This document shows, piece by piece, positions 38,421-51,232 of a DNA stretch of 64,000 nt. The DNA comes from Excoecaria cochinchinensis (taxonomy: Eukaryota; Streptophyta; Magnoliopsida; Malpighiales; Euphorbiaceae), in contig CANTUQ010000318.1 of the NCBI GenBank assembly GCA_947683425.1, forward strand, positions 124,001 to 188,000, written 5' to 3'. A program made the position numbers and the translations under genes. Each line of letters starts with the position of its first letter. The stretch's first letter is position 1. The notes beneath the pieces were generated by a model. It saw nothing but the letters and a program-made list of their open reading frames with translations. It did no database searches and had not been told where the DNA came from.

Positions 38421-40479
38421 GGAGCTTGCCGGTCACAACGAGTCGAGAATTGGCTTCGTCGGGTATGACGAATTTTTACGGATTTCCCTAGGGGGTACCC
38501 CTTGGGAAAATCACCAGAATCGAAAAATCGTAAAAAGTGGTGAAATTTTGGATCCAAGTCCAATAATTCGGGAAAACTTGATCGAAATAACTACTGGGAG
38601 CTTGCCGGTCACAACGCGTCGAGAATTGGATTCGTCGGGATCTGACGAATTTTTACGGATTTCCCTAGGGGTACCCCTAGGGAAAATCACCAGAATCGAA
38701 AAATCGTAAAAGGTGGTGAAATTTTGGATCCGAGTGCAATAATTCGGGAAAACGTGATCGGAATAGCTACTGGGAGCTTGCCGGTCACAACGCGTCGAGA
38801 ATTGGCTTCGTCGGAATTTTTACGGATTTCCCTAAGGGTACCCCTAGGGAAAATCACCAGAATCGAAAAATCGTAAAAAGTGTTGAAATTTTGGATCCGA
38901 GTCCAATAATTCGGGAAAACTTTATCGTAATAGCTACTGGGAGCTTGCCGGTCACAACGAGTCGAGAATTGGCTTCGTCGGGATCAGACGAATTTTTACG
39001 GATTTCCCTAGGGGTACCCCTAGGGAAAATCACCAGAATCGAAAAATCATAAAAAGTGGTGAAATTTTGGATCTGAGTCCAATAATTCGGGAAAACTTGA
39101 TCGGAATAGCTACTGGGAGCTTGCCGGTCACAACGCATCGAGAATTGGTTTCTTGGGATCTGACGAATTTTTACGGATTTTCCTAGTGGTACCCCTAGGG
39201 AAAATCACCAGAATCGAAAAATCGTAAAAAGTGATAAAATTTTGGATCCGAGTCCAATAATTCGGGAAAACTTGATCGAAACAGTTACTGGGAGCTTGCC
39301 GGTCACAACGCGTTGAGAATTGGCTTCGTCGGGATCTGATGAATTTTTACGGATTTCCATAGGGGTACCCCTAGGAAAAATCACCAGAATTGAAAAATCG
39401 TAAAAAGTGGTGAAATTTTGGATCCGAGTCCAATAATTCGGGAAAACTTGATCGGAATAGCTACTGGAAGCTTTCCGGTCACAACGCGTCGAGAATTGGC
39501 TTCGTCAGAATTTTTACGGATTTTCCTAGGGGTACCCCTAGGGAAAATCAACAGAATCGAAAAATCGTAAAAAGTGGTGAAATTTTGGATCCGAGTCCAA
39601 TAATTCGGGAAAACTTGATCGGAATAGCTACTGGGAGCTTGCCGGTCACAACGCGTCGAGAATTGGCTTCGTCGGGATCTGACGAATTTTTACGGATTTT
39701 CCTAGGGGTACCCCTAGGAAAAATCACCAGAATCGAAAAATCGTAAAAAGTGGTGAAATTTTGGATCCGAGACCAATAATTCGTGAAAACTTGATCGGAA
39801 TCTCTACTGATAGCTTGCCGGTCACAACGCGTCCAGAATTGGCTTCGTCGGGATCTGACGAATTTTTACGGATTTTCCTAGGGGTACCCCTAGGGAAAAT
39901 CACCAGAATCGAAAAATCGTAAAAAGTGGTGAAATTTTGGATCCGAGTCCAATAATTCGGGAAAACTTGATCGGAATAGCTACTGGGAGCTTGCCCGTCA
40001 CAACGCATCGAGAATTGGTTTCTTGGGATCTGATGAATTTTTACGGATTTCCCTAGGGGTACCCCTAGGGAAAATCACCAGAATCGAAAAATCGTAAAAA
40101 GTGGTAAAATTTTTTATCCGAGTCCAATAATTCGTGAAAACTTGATCGGAATAGCTACTGATAGTTTGCCGGTCATAACGCGTCGAGAATTGGCTTCGTC
40201 GGGATCTGACGAATTTTTACGGATTTTCCTAGGCCCTAGGGAAAATCACCAGAATCGAAAAATCGTAAAAAGTGGTGAAATTTTGGATCCGAGTGCAATA
40301 ATTCGGGAAAACGTGATCGGAATAGCTACTGGGAGCTTGCCCGTCACAACGCATCGAGAATTGGTTTCTTGGGATCTGACGAATTTTTACGGATTTCCCT
40401 AGGGGTACCCCTAGGGAAAATCACCAGAATCGAAAAATCGTAAAAAGTGGTAAAATTTTGGATCCGAGTCCAATAATTC
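38421..40479. repeat. Satellite stretch without a clear higher-order period
   Basis: Ordinary monomers with scattered private changes, such as CGGGTATGACG at 38,461 and GGTTTCTTGGGATC at about 39,149 and 40,018. Individual monomers resemble types from blocks D, E and F, including an early copy of the GTGTTGAAATTTT monomer at 38,880. No repeated multi-monomer unit could be fixed by eye. Confidence 0.55.
40228..40241. repeat. Palindrome-deletion monomer, 5-bp type
   Basis: The palindrome core reads CCTAGGCCCTAGGG here instead of CCTAGG-GGTAC-CCCTAGGG: five central bases are missing. The same allele is at 40,574-40,587, 41,750-41,763 and 46,908-46,921, always with a TTTTCC left arm. Confidence 0.88.
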
Positions 40480-42770
40480 GTGAAAACTTGATCGGAATAG
40501 CTACTGATAGCTTGCCGGTCACAACGCGTCGAGAATTGGCTTCGTCGGGATCTGACGAATTTTTACAGATTTTCCTAGGCCCTAGGGAAAATCACCAGAA
40601 TCGAAAAATCGTAAAAAGTTGTGAAATTTTGGATCCGAGTCCAATAATTCGGGAAAACTTGATCGGAATAGCTACTGGGAGCTTGCCGGTCACAACGCGT
40701 CGAGAATTGGCTTCGTCGGGACCTGACGAATTTTTACAGATTTCCCTAGGGGTACCCCTAGGGAAAATCACAGAATCGAAAAATCGTAAAAAGTTATGAA
40801 ATTTTTAATCCGAGTCCAATAATTCGGGAAAACTTGATCGGAATAGCTACTGGGAGCTTGCGGGTCACAACACGTCGAGATTTGGCTTCGTCAGAATTTT
40901 TACGGATTTCCCTAGGGGTAACCCTAGGGAAAATCACCAGAATCGAAAAATCGTAAAAAGTGGTGAAATTTTGGATCCGAGTCGAATAATTCGGGAAAAC
41001 TTGATCGGAATAGCTACTGGGAGTTTGCCGGTCACAACGCGTCGAGAATTGGCTTCCTCGGGATCTGACGAATTTTTACGGATTTCCCTAGGGGTACCCC
41101 TAGGAAAAATCACCAGAATTGAAAAATCATAAAAATTGGTGAAATTTTGGATCCGAGTCCAATAATTCGGGAAAACTTGATCGGAATAGCTACTGGAAGC
41201 TTGCCGGTCACAACGCGTCGAGAATTAGCTTCGTCGGAATTTTTACGGATTTTCCTAGGGAAAATCACCAGAATCGAAAAATCGTAAAAAGTGGTGAAAT
41301 TTTGGATCCGAGTCCAATAATTCGGGAAAACTTGATCGGAATAGCTACTGGGAGCTTGCCGGTCACAACGCGTCGAGAATTGGCTTCCTCGGGATCTGAC
41401 GAATTTTTACGGATTTCCCTAGGGGTACCCCTGGGAAAAATCACCAGAATTGAAAAATCATAAAAATTGGTGAAATTTTTGATCCGAGTCAAATAATTCG
41501 GGAAAACTTGATCGGAATAGCTACTGGAAGCTTGCCGGTCACAACGCGTCGAGAATTAGCTTCGTCGAAATTTTTACGGATTTTCCTAGGGAAAAATCAC
41601 CAGAATTGAAAAATCATAAAAATTGGTGAAATTTTTGATCCGAGTCCAATAATTCGTGAAAACTTGATCGGAATAGCTACTGATAGCTTGCCGGTCACAA
41701 CGCGTCGAGAATTGGCTTCGTCGGGATCTGACGAATTTTTACAGATTTTCCTAGGCCCTAGGGAAAATCACCAGAATCGAAAAATCGTAAAAAGTTGTGA
41801 AATTTTGGATCCGAGTCCAATAATTCGGGAAAACTTGATCGGAATAGCTACTGGGAGCTTGCCGGTCACAACGCGTCGAGAATTGGCTTCGTCGGGACCT
41901 GACGAATTTTTACAGATTTCCCTAGGGGTACCCCTAGGGAAAATCACAGAATCGAAAAATCGTAAAAAGTTATGAAATTTTTAATCCGAGTCCAATAATT
42001 CGGGAAAACTTGATCGGAATAGCTACTGGGAGCTTGCGGGTCACAACACGTCGAGATTTGGCTTCGTCAGAATTTTTACGGATTTCCCTAGGGGTAACCC
42101 TAGGGAAAATCACCAGAATCGAAAAATCGTAAAAAGTGGTGAAATTTTGGATCCGAGTCGAATAATTCGGGAAAACTTGATCGGAATAGCTACTGGGAGT
42201 TTGCCGGTCACAACGCGTCGAGAATTGGCTTCCTCGGGATCTGACGAATTTTTACGGATTTCCCTAGGGGTACCCCTAGGAAAAATCACCAGAATTGAAA
42301 AATCATAAAAATTGGTGAAATTTTGGATCCGAGTCCAATAATTCGGGAAAACTTGATCGGAATAGCTACTGGAAGCTTGCCGGTCACAACGCGTCGAGAA
42401 TTAGCTTCGTCGGAATTTTTACGGATTTTCCTAGGGAAAATCACCAGAATCGAAAAATCGTAAAAAGTGGTGAAATTTTGGATCCGAGTCCAATAATTCG
42501 GGAAAACTTGATCGGAATAGCTACTGGGAGCTTGCCGGTCACAACGCGTCGAGAATTGGCTTCCTCGGGATCTGACGAATTTTTACGGATTTCCCTAGGG
42601 GTACCCCTGGGAAAAATCACCAGAATTGAAAAATCATAAAAATTGGTGAAATTTTTGATCCGAGTCAAATAATTCGGGAAAACTTGATCGGAATAGCTAC
42701 TGGAAGCTTGCCGGTCACAACGCGTCGAGAATTAGCTTCGTCGAAATTTTTACGGATTTTCCTAGGGAAA
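40480..42770. repeat. HOR block E (1,176-bp 7-mer, about two copies)
   Basis: Exact recurrence at 1,176 bp: 40,497/41,673 and 41,265/42,441. Each copy contains two kinds of palindrome-deletion monomers (CCTAGGCCCTAGGG and CCTAGGGAAAAT), the GCGGGTCACAACACG monomer and GCTTCCTCGGG monomers. Similarity runs from about 40,480 to about 42,770, nearly two full copies. Confidence 0.82.
41254..41260. repeat. Palindrome-deletion monomer, 12-bp type
   Basis: TTTTCCTAGGGAAAATC: one arm and the centre are lost, leaving a single CCTAGG. The same allele is at about 41,585, 42,430, 42,761, 44,825, 48,112 and 50,181. Confidence 0.88.
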
Positions 42771-43286
42771 ATCACCAGAATCGAAAAATCGTAAAAAGTG
42801 GTGAAATTTTGGATCCGAGTCCAATAATTCGGGAAAACTTGATCGGAATAGCTACTGGAAGCTTGCCGGAACGAGTCGAGAATTGGCTTCGTCGGGATCT
42901 GACGAATTTTTACGGATTTCCCTAGGGGTACCCCTAGGGAAAATCACCAGAATCGAAAAATCGTAAAAAGTGGTGAAATTTCTGATCCGAGTCCAATAAT
43001 TCGGAAAAACTTGATCGGAATAACTACTGGGAGCATGCAGGTCACAACGCGTCGAGAATTGGATTCGTCGGGATCTGACGAATTTTTACGGATTTCCCTA
43101 GGGGTACCCCTAGGGAAAATCACCAGAATCGAAAAATCGTAAAAAGTGGTGAAATTTTGGATCCGAGTGCAATAATTCGGGAAAACGTGATCGGAATAGC
43201 TACTGGGAGCTTGCCGGTCACAACGCGTTGAGAATTGGCTTCGTCGGAATTTTTACGGATTTCCCTAGGGGTACCCCTAGAGAAAA

Positions 43287-45355
43287 TCACCAGAATCGAA
43301 AAATCGTAAAAAGTGTTGAAATTTTGGATCCGAGTCCAATAATTCGGGAAAACTTTATCGGAATAGCTACTGGGAGCTTGCCGGTCACAACGAGTCGAGA
43401 ATTGGCTTCGTCGGGATCAGACGAATTTTTACGGATTTTCCTAGGGGTACCCCTAGGGAAAATCACCAGAATCGAAAAATCGTAAAAAGTGGTGAAATTT
43501 TGGATCCGAGTCCAATAATTCGGGAAAACTTGATCAGAATAGCTACTGGGAGCTTGCCGGTCACAACGCATCGAGAATTGGCTTCGTCGGGATCTGACGA
43601 ATTTTTACGGATTTCCCTAGGGGTACCCCTAGGGAAAATCACCAGAATCGAAAAATCGTAAAAAGTGGTGAAATTTTGGATCCGAGACCAATAATTCGGG
43701 AAAACTTGATCTGAATAGCTACTGGGAGCTTGCCGGTCACAACGCGTCGAGAATTGGCTTCGTCGGGATCTGACGAATTTTTACGGATTTCCCTAGGGGT
43801 ACCCCTAGGGAAAATCACAGAATCGAAAAATCGTTAAAAGTTGTGAAATTTTTAATCCGAGTCCAATAATTCGGGAAAACTTGATCGGAATAGCTACTGG
43901 GAGCTTGCCGGTCACAACGCATCGAGAATTGGCTTAATCGGGATCTGACAAATTTTTACGGATTTCCCTAGGGGTACCCCTAGGGAAAATCACAGAATCG
44001 AAAAATCGTAAAAAGTTGTGAAATTTTTGATCCGAGTCCAATAATTCGGGAAAACTTGATCGGAATAGCTACTGGGAGCTTGCCGGTTACAACGCGTCGA
44101 GAATTGGCTTCGTCGGGATCTGACGAATTTTTACGGATTTGCCTAGGGGTACCCCTAGGGAAAATTACAGAATCGAAAAATCGTAAAAAGTGGTGAAATT
44201 TTGGATCCGAGTCCAATAATTCGGGAAAACTTGATCGGAATAGCTTCTGGGAGCTTGCCGGTCACAACGCGTCGAGAATTGGCTTCGTCGGGACCTGACG
44301 AATTTTTACGGATTTCCCTAGGGGTACCCCTAGGGAAAATCACAGAATCGAAAAATCGTAAAAAGTTGTGAAATTTTTAATCCGAGTCCAATAATTCGGG
44401 AAAACTTGATCGGAATAGCTACTGGGAGCTTGCGGGTCACAACACGTCGAGATTTGGCTTCGTCAGAATTTTTACGGATTTCCCTAGGGGTAACCCTAGG
44501 GAAAATCACCAGAATCGAAAAATCGTAAAAAGTGGTGAAATTTTGGATCCGAGTCGAATAATTCGGGAAAACTTGATCGGAATATCTACTGGGAGTTTGC
44601 CGGTCACAACGCGTCGAGAATTGGCTTCCTCGGGATCTGACGAATTTTTACGGATTTCCCTAGGGGTACCCCTGGGAAAAATCACCAGAATTGAAAAATC
44701 ATAAAAATTGGTGAAATTTTGGATCCGAGTCCAATAATTCGGGAAAACTTGATCGGAATAGCTACTGGAAGCTTGCCGGTCACAACGCGTCGAGAATTAG
44801 CTTCGTCGGAATTTTTACGGATTTTCCTAGGGAAAATCACCAGAATCGAAAAATCGTAAAAAGTGGTGAAATTTTGGATCCGAGTCCAATAATTCGGGAA
44901 ACCTTGATCGGAATAGCTACTGGGAGCTTGCCGGTCACAACGAGTCGAGAATTGGCTTCGTCGGGATCTGACGAATTTTTACGGATTTCCCTAGGGGTAC
45001 CCCTAGGGAAAATCACCAGAATCGAAAAATCGTAAAAAGTGGTGAAATTTCTGATCCGAGTCCAATAATTCGGAAAAACTTGATCGGAATAACTACTGGG
45101 AGCATGCCGGTCACAACGCGTCGAGAATTGGATTCGTCGGGATCTGACGAATTTTTACGGATTTCCCTAGGGGTACCCCTAGGGAAAATCACCAGAATCG
45201 AAAAATCGTAAAAAGTGGTGAAATTTTGGATCCGAGTGCAATAATTCGGGAAAACGTGATCGGAATAGCTACTGGGAGCTTGCCGGTCACAACGCGTCGA
45301 GAATTGGCTTCGTCGGAATTTTTACGGATTTCCCTAGGGGTACCCCTAGAGAAAA
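43287..45355. repeat. HOR block F, 12-mer copy (2,069 bp)
   Basis: Phased on the GTGTTGAAATTTT monomer, found at 43,313, 45,382, 48,669 and 50,738; the first interval is 2,069 bp. It contains CACAGAATCG-linker monomers, a GGGACCTGACG monomer, the GCGGGTCACAACACG monomer and a 12-bp palindrome-deletion monomer. Confidence 0.8.
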
Positions 45356-48300
45356 TCACCAGAATCGAAAAATCGTAAAAAGTGTTGAAATTTTGGATCC
45401 GAGTCCAATAATTCGGGAAAACTTTATCGGAATAGCTACTGGGAGCTTGCCGGTCACAACGAGTCGAGAATTGGCTTCGTCGGGATCAGACGATTTTTTA
45501 CGGATTTTCCTAGGGGTACCCCTAGGGAAAATTACCAGAATCGAAAAATCGTAAAAAGTGGTGATATTTTGGATCCGAGTCCAATAATTCGGGAAAACTT
45601 GATCAGAATAGCTACTGGGAGCTTGCCGGTCACAACGTATCGAGAATTGGCTTCGTCGGGATCTGACGAATTTTTACGGATTTCCCTAGGGGTACCCCTA
45701 GGGAAAATCACCAGAATCGAAAAATCGTAAAAAGTGGTGAAATTTTGGATCCGAGACCAATAATTCGGGAAAACTTGATCGGAATAGCTACTGGGAGCTT
45801 GCCGGTCACAACGCGTCCAGAATTGACTTCGTCGGGATCTGACGAATTTTTACGGATTTTCCTAGGGGTACTCCTAGGGAAAATCACCAGAATCGAAAAA
45901 TCGTAAAAAAGTGGTGAAATTTTGGATCCGAGTCCAATAATTCGGGAAAACTTGATCGGAATAGCTACTGGAAGCTTGCCGGTCACAACGCGTTGAGAAT
46001 TAGTTTCGTCGGAATTTTTACGGATTTCCCTAGGGGTACCCCTAGGGAAAATCACCAGAATCGAAAAATCGTAAAAAGTGGTGAAATTTTGGATCCGAGA
46101 CCAATAATTCATGAAAACTTGATCGGAATATCTACTGATAGCTTGCCGGTCACAATGCGTCAAGAATTGGCTTCGTCGGGATCTGACGAATTTTTACGGA
46201 TTTTCCTAGGGGTACCCCTAGGGAAAATCACCAGAATCGAAAAATCGTAAAAAGTGGTCAAATTTTGGATCCAAGTCCAATAATTCGGGAAAACTTGATC
46301 GGAATAGCTACTGGGAGCTTGCCGGTCACAACGCGTCGAGAATTGGCTTCGTCGGGATCTAACGAATTTTTACGGATTTCCCTAGGGGTACCCCTAGGGA
46401 AAATCACCAGAATCGAAAAATCGTAAAAAGTGGTGAAATTTTGGATCCGAGAGCAATAATTCGTGAAAACTTGATCGGAATATCTACTGATAGCTTGCCG
46501 GTCACAACGCGTCAAGAATTGGCTTCGTCGGGATCTGACGAATTTTTACGGATTTTCCTAGGGGTACCCCTAGGGAAAATCACCAGAATCGAAAAATCGT
46601 AAAAAGTGGTGAAATTTTGGATCCGAGTCCAATAACTCGGGAAAACTTGATCGGAATAGCTACTGGGAGCTTGCCGGTCACAACGCATCGAGAATTGGTT
46701 TCTTGGGATCTGACGAATTTTTACGGATTTCCCTAGGGGTACCCCTAGGGAAAATCACAAGAATCGAAAAATCGTAAAAAGTGGTAAAATTTTGGATACG
46801 AGTCCAATAATTCGTGAAAACTTGATCGGAATAGCTACTGATAGCTTGCCGGTCACAACGCGTCGAGAATTGGCTTCGTCGGGATCTGACGAATTTTTAC
46901 AGATTTTCCTAGGCCCTAGGGAAAATCACTAGAATCGAAAAATCGTAAAAAGTGGTGAAATTTTGGATCCGAGTCCAATAATTCGGGAAAACTTGATCGG
47001 AATAGCTACTGGGAGCTTGCCGGTCACAACGCGTCGAGAATTGGCTTCGTCGGGATCTGACGAATTTTTATGGATTTCCCTAGGGGTACCCCTAGGGAAA
47101 ATCACAGAATCGAAAAATCGTAAAAAGTTGTGAAATTTTTAATCCGAGTCCAATAATTCGGGAAAACTTGATCGGAATAGCTACTGGGAGCTTGCCGGTC
47201 ACAACGCATCGAGAATTGGCTTAATCGGGATCTGACAAATTTTTACGGATTTCCCTAGGGGTACCCCTAGGGAAAATCACAGAATCGAAAAATCGTAAAA
47301 AGTTGTGAAATTTTTGATCCGAGTCCAATAATTCGGGAAAACTTGATCGGAATAGCTACTGGGAGCTTGCCGGTTACAACGCGTCGAGAATTGGCTTCGT
47401 CGGGATCTGACGAATTTTTACGGATTTGCCTATGGGTACCCCTAGGGAAAATCACAGAATCGAAAAATCGTAAAAAGTGGTGAAATTTTGGATCCGAGTC
47501 CAATAATTCGGGAAAACTTGATCGGAATAGCTACTGGGAGCTTGCCGGTCACAACGCGTCGAGAATTGGCTTCGTCGGGACCTGACGAATTTTTACGGAT
47601 TTCCCTAGGGGTACCCCTAGGGAAAATCACAGAATCGAAAAATCGTAAAAAGTTGTGAAATTTTTAATCCGAGTCCAATAATTCGGGAAAACTTGATCGG
47701 AATAGCTACTGGGAGCTTGCGGGTCACAACACGTCGAGATTTGGCTTCGTCAGAATTTTTACGGATTTCCCTAGGGGTAACCCTTGGGAAAATCACCAGA
47801 ATCGAAAAATCGTAAAAAGTGGTGAAATTTTGGATCCGAGTCGAATAATTCGGGAAAACTTGATCGGAATAGCTACTGGGAGTTTGCCGGTCACAACGCG
47901 TCGAGAATTGGCTTCCTCGGGATCTGACGAATTTTTACGGATTTCCCTAGGGGTACCCCTGGGAAAAATCACCAGAATTGAAAAATCATAAAAATTGGTG
48001 AAATTTTGGATCCGAGTCAAATAATTCGGGAAAACTTGATCGGAATAGCTACTGGAAGCTTGCCGGTCACAACGCGTCGAGAATTAGCTTCGTCGGAATT
48101 TTTACGGATTTTCCTAGGGAAAATCACCAGAATCGAAAAATCGTAAAAAGTGGTGAAATTTTGGATCCGAGTCCAATAATTCGGGAAAACTTGATCGGAA
48201 TAGCTACTGGGAGCTTGCCGGTCACAACGAGTCGAGAATTGGCTTCGTCGGGATCTGACGAATTTTTACGGATTTCCCTAGGGGTACCCCTAGGGAAAAT

Positions 48301-48642
48301 CACCAGAATCGAAAAATCGTAAAAAGTGGTGAAATTTCTGATCCGAGTCCAATAATTCGGAAAAACTTGATCGGAATAACTACTGGGAGCATGCCGGTCA
48401 CAACGCGTCGAGAATTGGATTCGTCGGGATCTGACGAATTTTTACGGATTTCCCTAGGGGTACCCCTAGGGAAAATCACCAGAATCGAAAAATCGTAAAA
48501 AGTGGTGAAATTTTGGATCCGAGTGCAATAATTCAGGAAAACGTGATCGGAATAGCTACTGGGAGCTTGCCGGTCACAACGCGTCGAGAATTGGCTTCGT
48601 CGGAATTTTTACGGATTTCCCTAGGGGTACGCCTAGAGAAAA
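45356..48642. repeat. HOR block F, 19-mer copy with 1,218-bp insert (3,287 bp)
   Basis: The same HOR as its neighbours plus an extra 1,218 bp (seven monomers) at about 45.8-47.0 kb. The inserted monomers carry CGAGACCAATAATTCGTG, CTGATAGC, GGTTTCTTGGGATC and CCTAGGCCCTAGGG, which otherwise occur at about 39.7-40.6 kb. The insert therefore looks copied from, or shared with, the flank of block E. Confidence 0.75.
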
Positions 48643-50711
48643 TCACCAGAATCGAAAAATCGTAAAAAGTGTTGAAATTTTGGATCCGAGTCCAATAATT
48701 CGGGAAAACTTTATCGGAATAGCTACTGGGAGCTTGCCGGTCACAAAGAGTCGAGAATTGGCTTCGTCGGGATCAGACGAATTTTTACGGATTTTCCTAG
48801 GGGTACCCCTAGGGAAAATCACCAGAATCGAAAAATCGTAAAAAGTGGTGAAATTTTGGATCCGAGTCCAATAATTCGGGAAAACTTGATCAGAATAGCT
48901 ACTGGGAGCTTGCCGGTCACAACGCATCGAGAATTGGCTTCGTCGGGATCTGACGAATTTTTACGGATTTCCCTAGGGGTACCCCTAGGGAAAATCACCA
49001 GAATCGAAAAATCGTAAAAAGTGGTGAAATTTTTGATCCGAGACCAATAATTCGGGAAAACTTGATCGGAATAGCTACTGGGAGCTTGCCGGTCACAACG
49101 CGTCGAGAATTGGCTTCGTCGGGATCTGACGAATTTTTACGGATTTCCCTAGGGGTACCCTTAGGGAAAATCACAGAATCGAAAAATCGTAAAAAGTTGT
49201 GAAATTTTTAATTCGAGTCCAATAATTCTGGAAAACTTGATCGGAATAGCTACTGGGAGCTTGCCGGTCACAACGCATCGAGAATTGGCTTAATCGGGAT
49301 CTGACAAATTTTTACGGATTTCCCTAGGGGTACCCCTAGGGAAAATCACAGAATCGAAAAATCGTAAAAAGTTGTGAAATTTTTGATCCGAGTCCAATAA
49401 TTTGGGAAAACTTGATCGGAATAGCTACTGGGAGCTTGCCGGTTACAACGCGTCGAGAATTGGCTTCGTCGGGATCTGACGAATTTTTACGGATTTGCCT
49501 AGGGGTACCCCTAGGGAAAATCACAGAATCGAAAAATCGTAAAAAGTGGTGAAATTTTGGATCCGAGTCCAATAATTCGGGAAAACTTGATCGGAATAGC
49601 TACTGGGAGCTTGCCGGTCACAACGCGTCGAGAATTGGCTTCGTCGGGACCTGACGAATTTTTACGGATTTCCCTAGGGGTACCCCTAGGGAAAATCACA
49701 GAATCGAAAAATCGTAAAAAGTTGTGAAATTTTTAATCCGAGTCCAATAATTCGGGAAAACTTGATCGGAATAGCTACTGGGAGCTTGCGGGTCACAACA
49801 CGTCGAGATTTGGCTTCGTCAGAATTTTTACGGATTTCCCTAGGGGTAACCCTAGGGAAAATCACCAGAATCGAAAAATCGTAAAAAGTGGTGAAATTTT
49901 GGATCCGAGTCGAATAATTCGGGAAAACTTGATCGGAATATCTACTGGGAGTTTGCCGGTCACAACGCGTCGAGAATTGGCTTCCTCGGGATCTGACGAA
50001 TTTTTACGGATTTCCCTAGGGGTACCCCTGGGAAAAATCACCAGAATTGAAAAATCATAAAAATTGGTGAAATTTTGGATCCGAGTCCAATAATTCGGGA
50101 AAACTTGATCGGAATAGCTACTGGAAGCTTGCCGGTCACAACGCGTCGAGAATTAGCTTCGTCGGAATTTTTACGGATTTTCCTAGGGAAAATCACCAGA
50201 ATCGAAAAATCGTAAAAAGTGGTGAAATTTTGGATCCGAGTCCAATAATTCGGGAAAACTTGATCGGAATAGCTACTGGGAGCTTGCCGGTCACAACGAG
50301 TAGAGAATTGGCTTCGTCGGGATCTGACGAATTTTTACGGATTTCCCTAGGGGTACCCCTAGGGAAAATCACCAGAATCGAAAAATCGTAAAAAGTGGTG
50401 AAATTTTGGATCCGAGTCCAATAATTCAGGAAAACTTGATCGGAATAACTACTGGGAGCTTGCCGGTCACAACGCGTCGAGAATTGGATTCGTCGGGATC
50501 TGACAAATTTTTACGGATTTCCCTAGGGGTACCCCTAGGGAAAATCACCAGAATCGAAAAATCGTAAAAAGTGGTGAAATTTTGGATCCGAGTGCAATAA
50601 TTCGGGAAAACGTGATCGGAATAGCTACTGGGAGCTTTCCGGTCACAACGCGTCGAGAATTGGCTTCGTCGGAATTTTTACGGATTTCCCTAGGGGTACC
50701 CCTAGGGAAAA
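48643..50711. repeat. HOR block F, 12-mer copy (2,069 bp)
   Basis: Third copy; GTGTTG recurs after 2,069 bp at 50,738. Monomers at 49,336 and 49,511 match those at 47,267 and 47,442 (2,069 bp) and those at 43,980 and 44,155 (5,356 bp). Confidence 0.8.
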
Positions 50712-51232
50712 TCACCAGAATCGAAAAATCGTAAAAAGTGTTGAAATTTTGGATCCGAGTCCAATAATTCGGGAAAACTTTATCGGAATAGCTACTGTGA
50801 GCTTGCCGGTCACAACGAGTCGAGAATTGGCTTCGTCGGGATCAGACGAATTTTTACGGATTTCCCTAGGGGTACCCCTAGGGAAAATCACCAGAATCGA
50901 AAAATCGTAAAAAGTGGTGAAATTTTGGATCCGAGTGCAATAATTCGGGAAAACGTGATCGGAATAGCTACTGGTAGCTTTCCGGTCACAACGCGTCGAG
51001 AATTGGCTTCGTCGCAATTTTTACGGATTTCCCTAGGGGTACCCCTAGGGAAAATCACCAGAATCGAAAAATCGTAAAAAGTGTTGAAATTTTGGATCCG
51101 AGTCCAATAATTCGGGAAAACTTTATCGGAATAGCTACTGGGAGCTTGCCGGTCACAACGAGTCGAGAATTGGCTTCGTCGGGATCAGACGAATTTTTAC
51201 GGATTTTTCTAGGGGTACCCCTAGGGAAAATC
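50547..51232. repeat. Dimer duplication (343 bp x 2)
   Basis: The pair GAGTGCAATAATTCGGG + GTGTTGAAATTTT (50.55-50.89 kb) is repeated 343 bp later; GTGTTG is at 50,738 and 51,081. 343 equals one 176-bp plus one 167-bp monomer, so the dimer itself can be a unit of amplification. Confidence 0.75.

Noticed and set aside
45708..46163. Longest satellite ORF (151 codons, minus strand)
   Set aside because: Its extra length comes from one 167-bp monomer and an added A in AAAAAAGTGG near 45,905 that restores the frame. It is the same repeat peptide tandemly read, not a gene.
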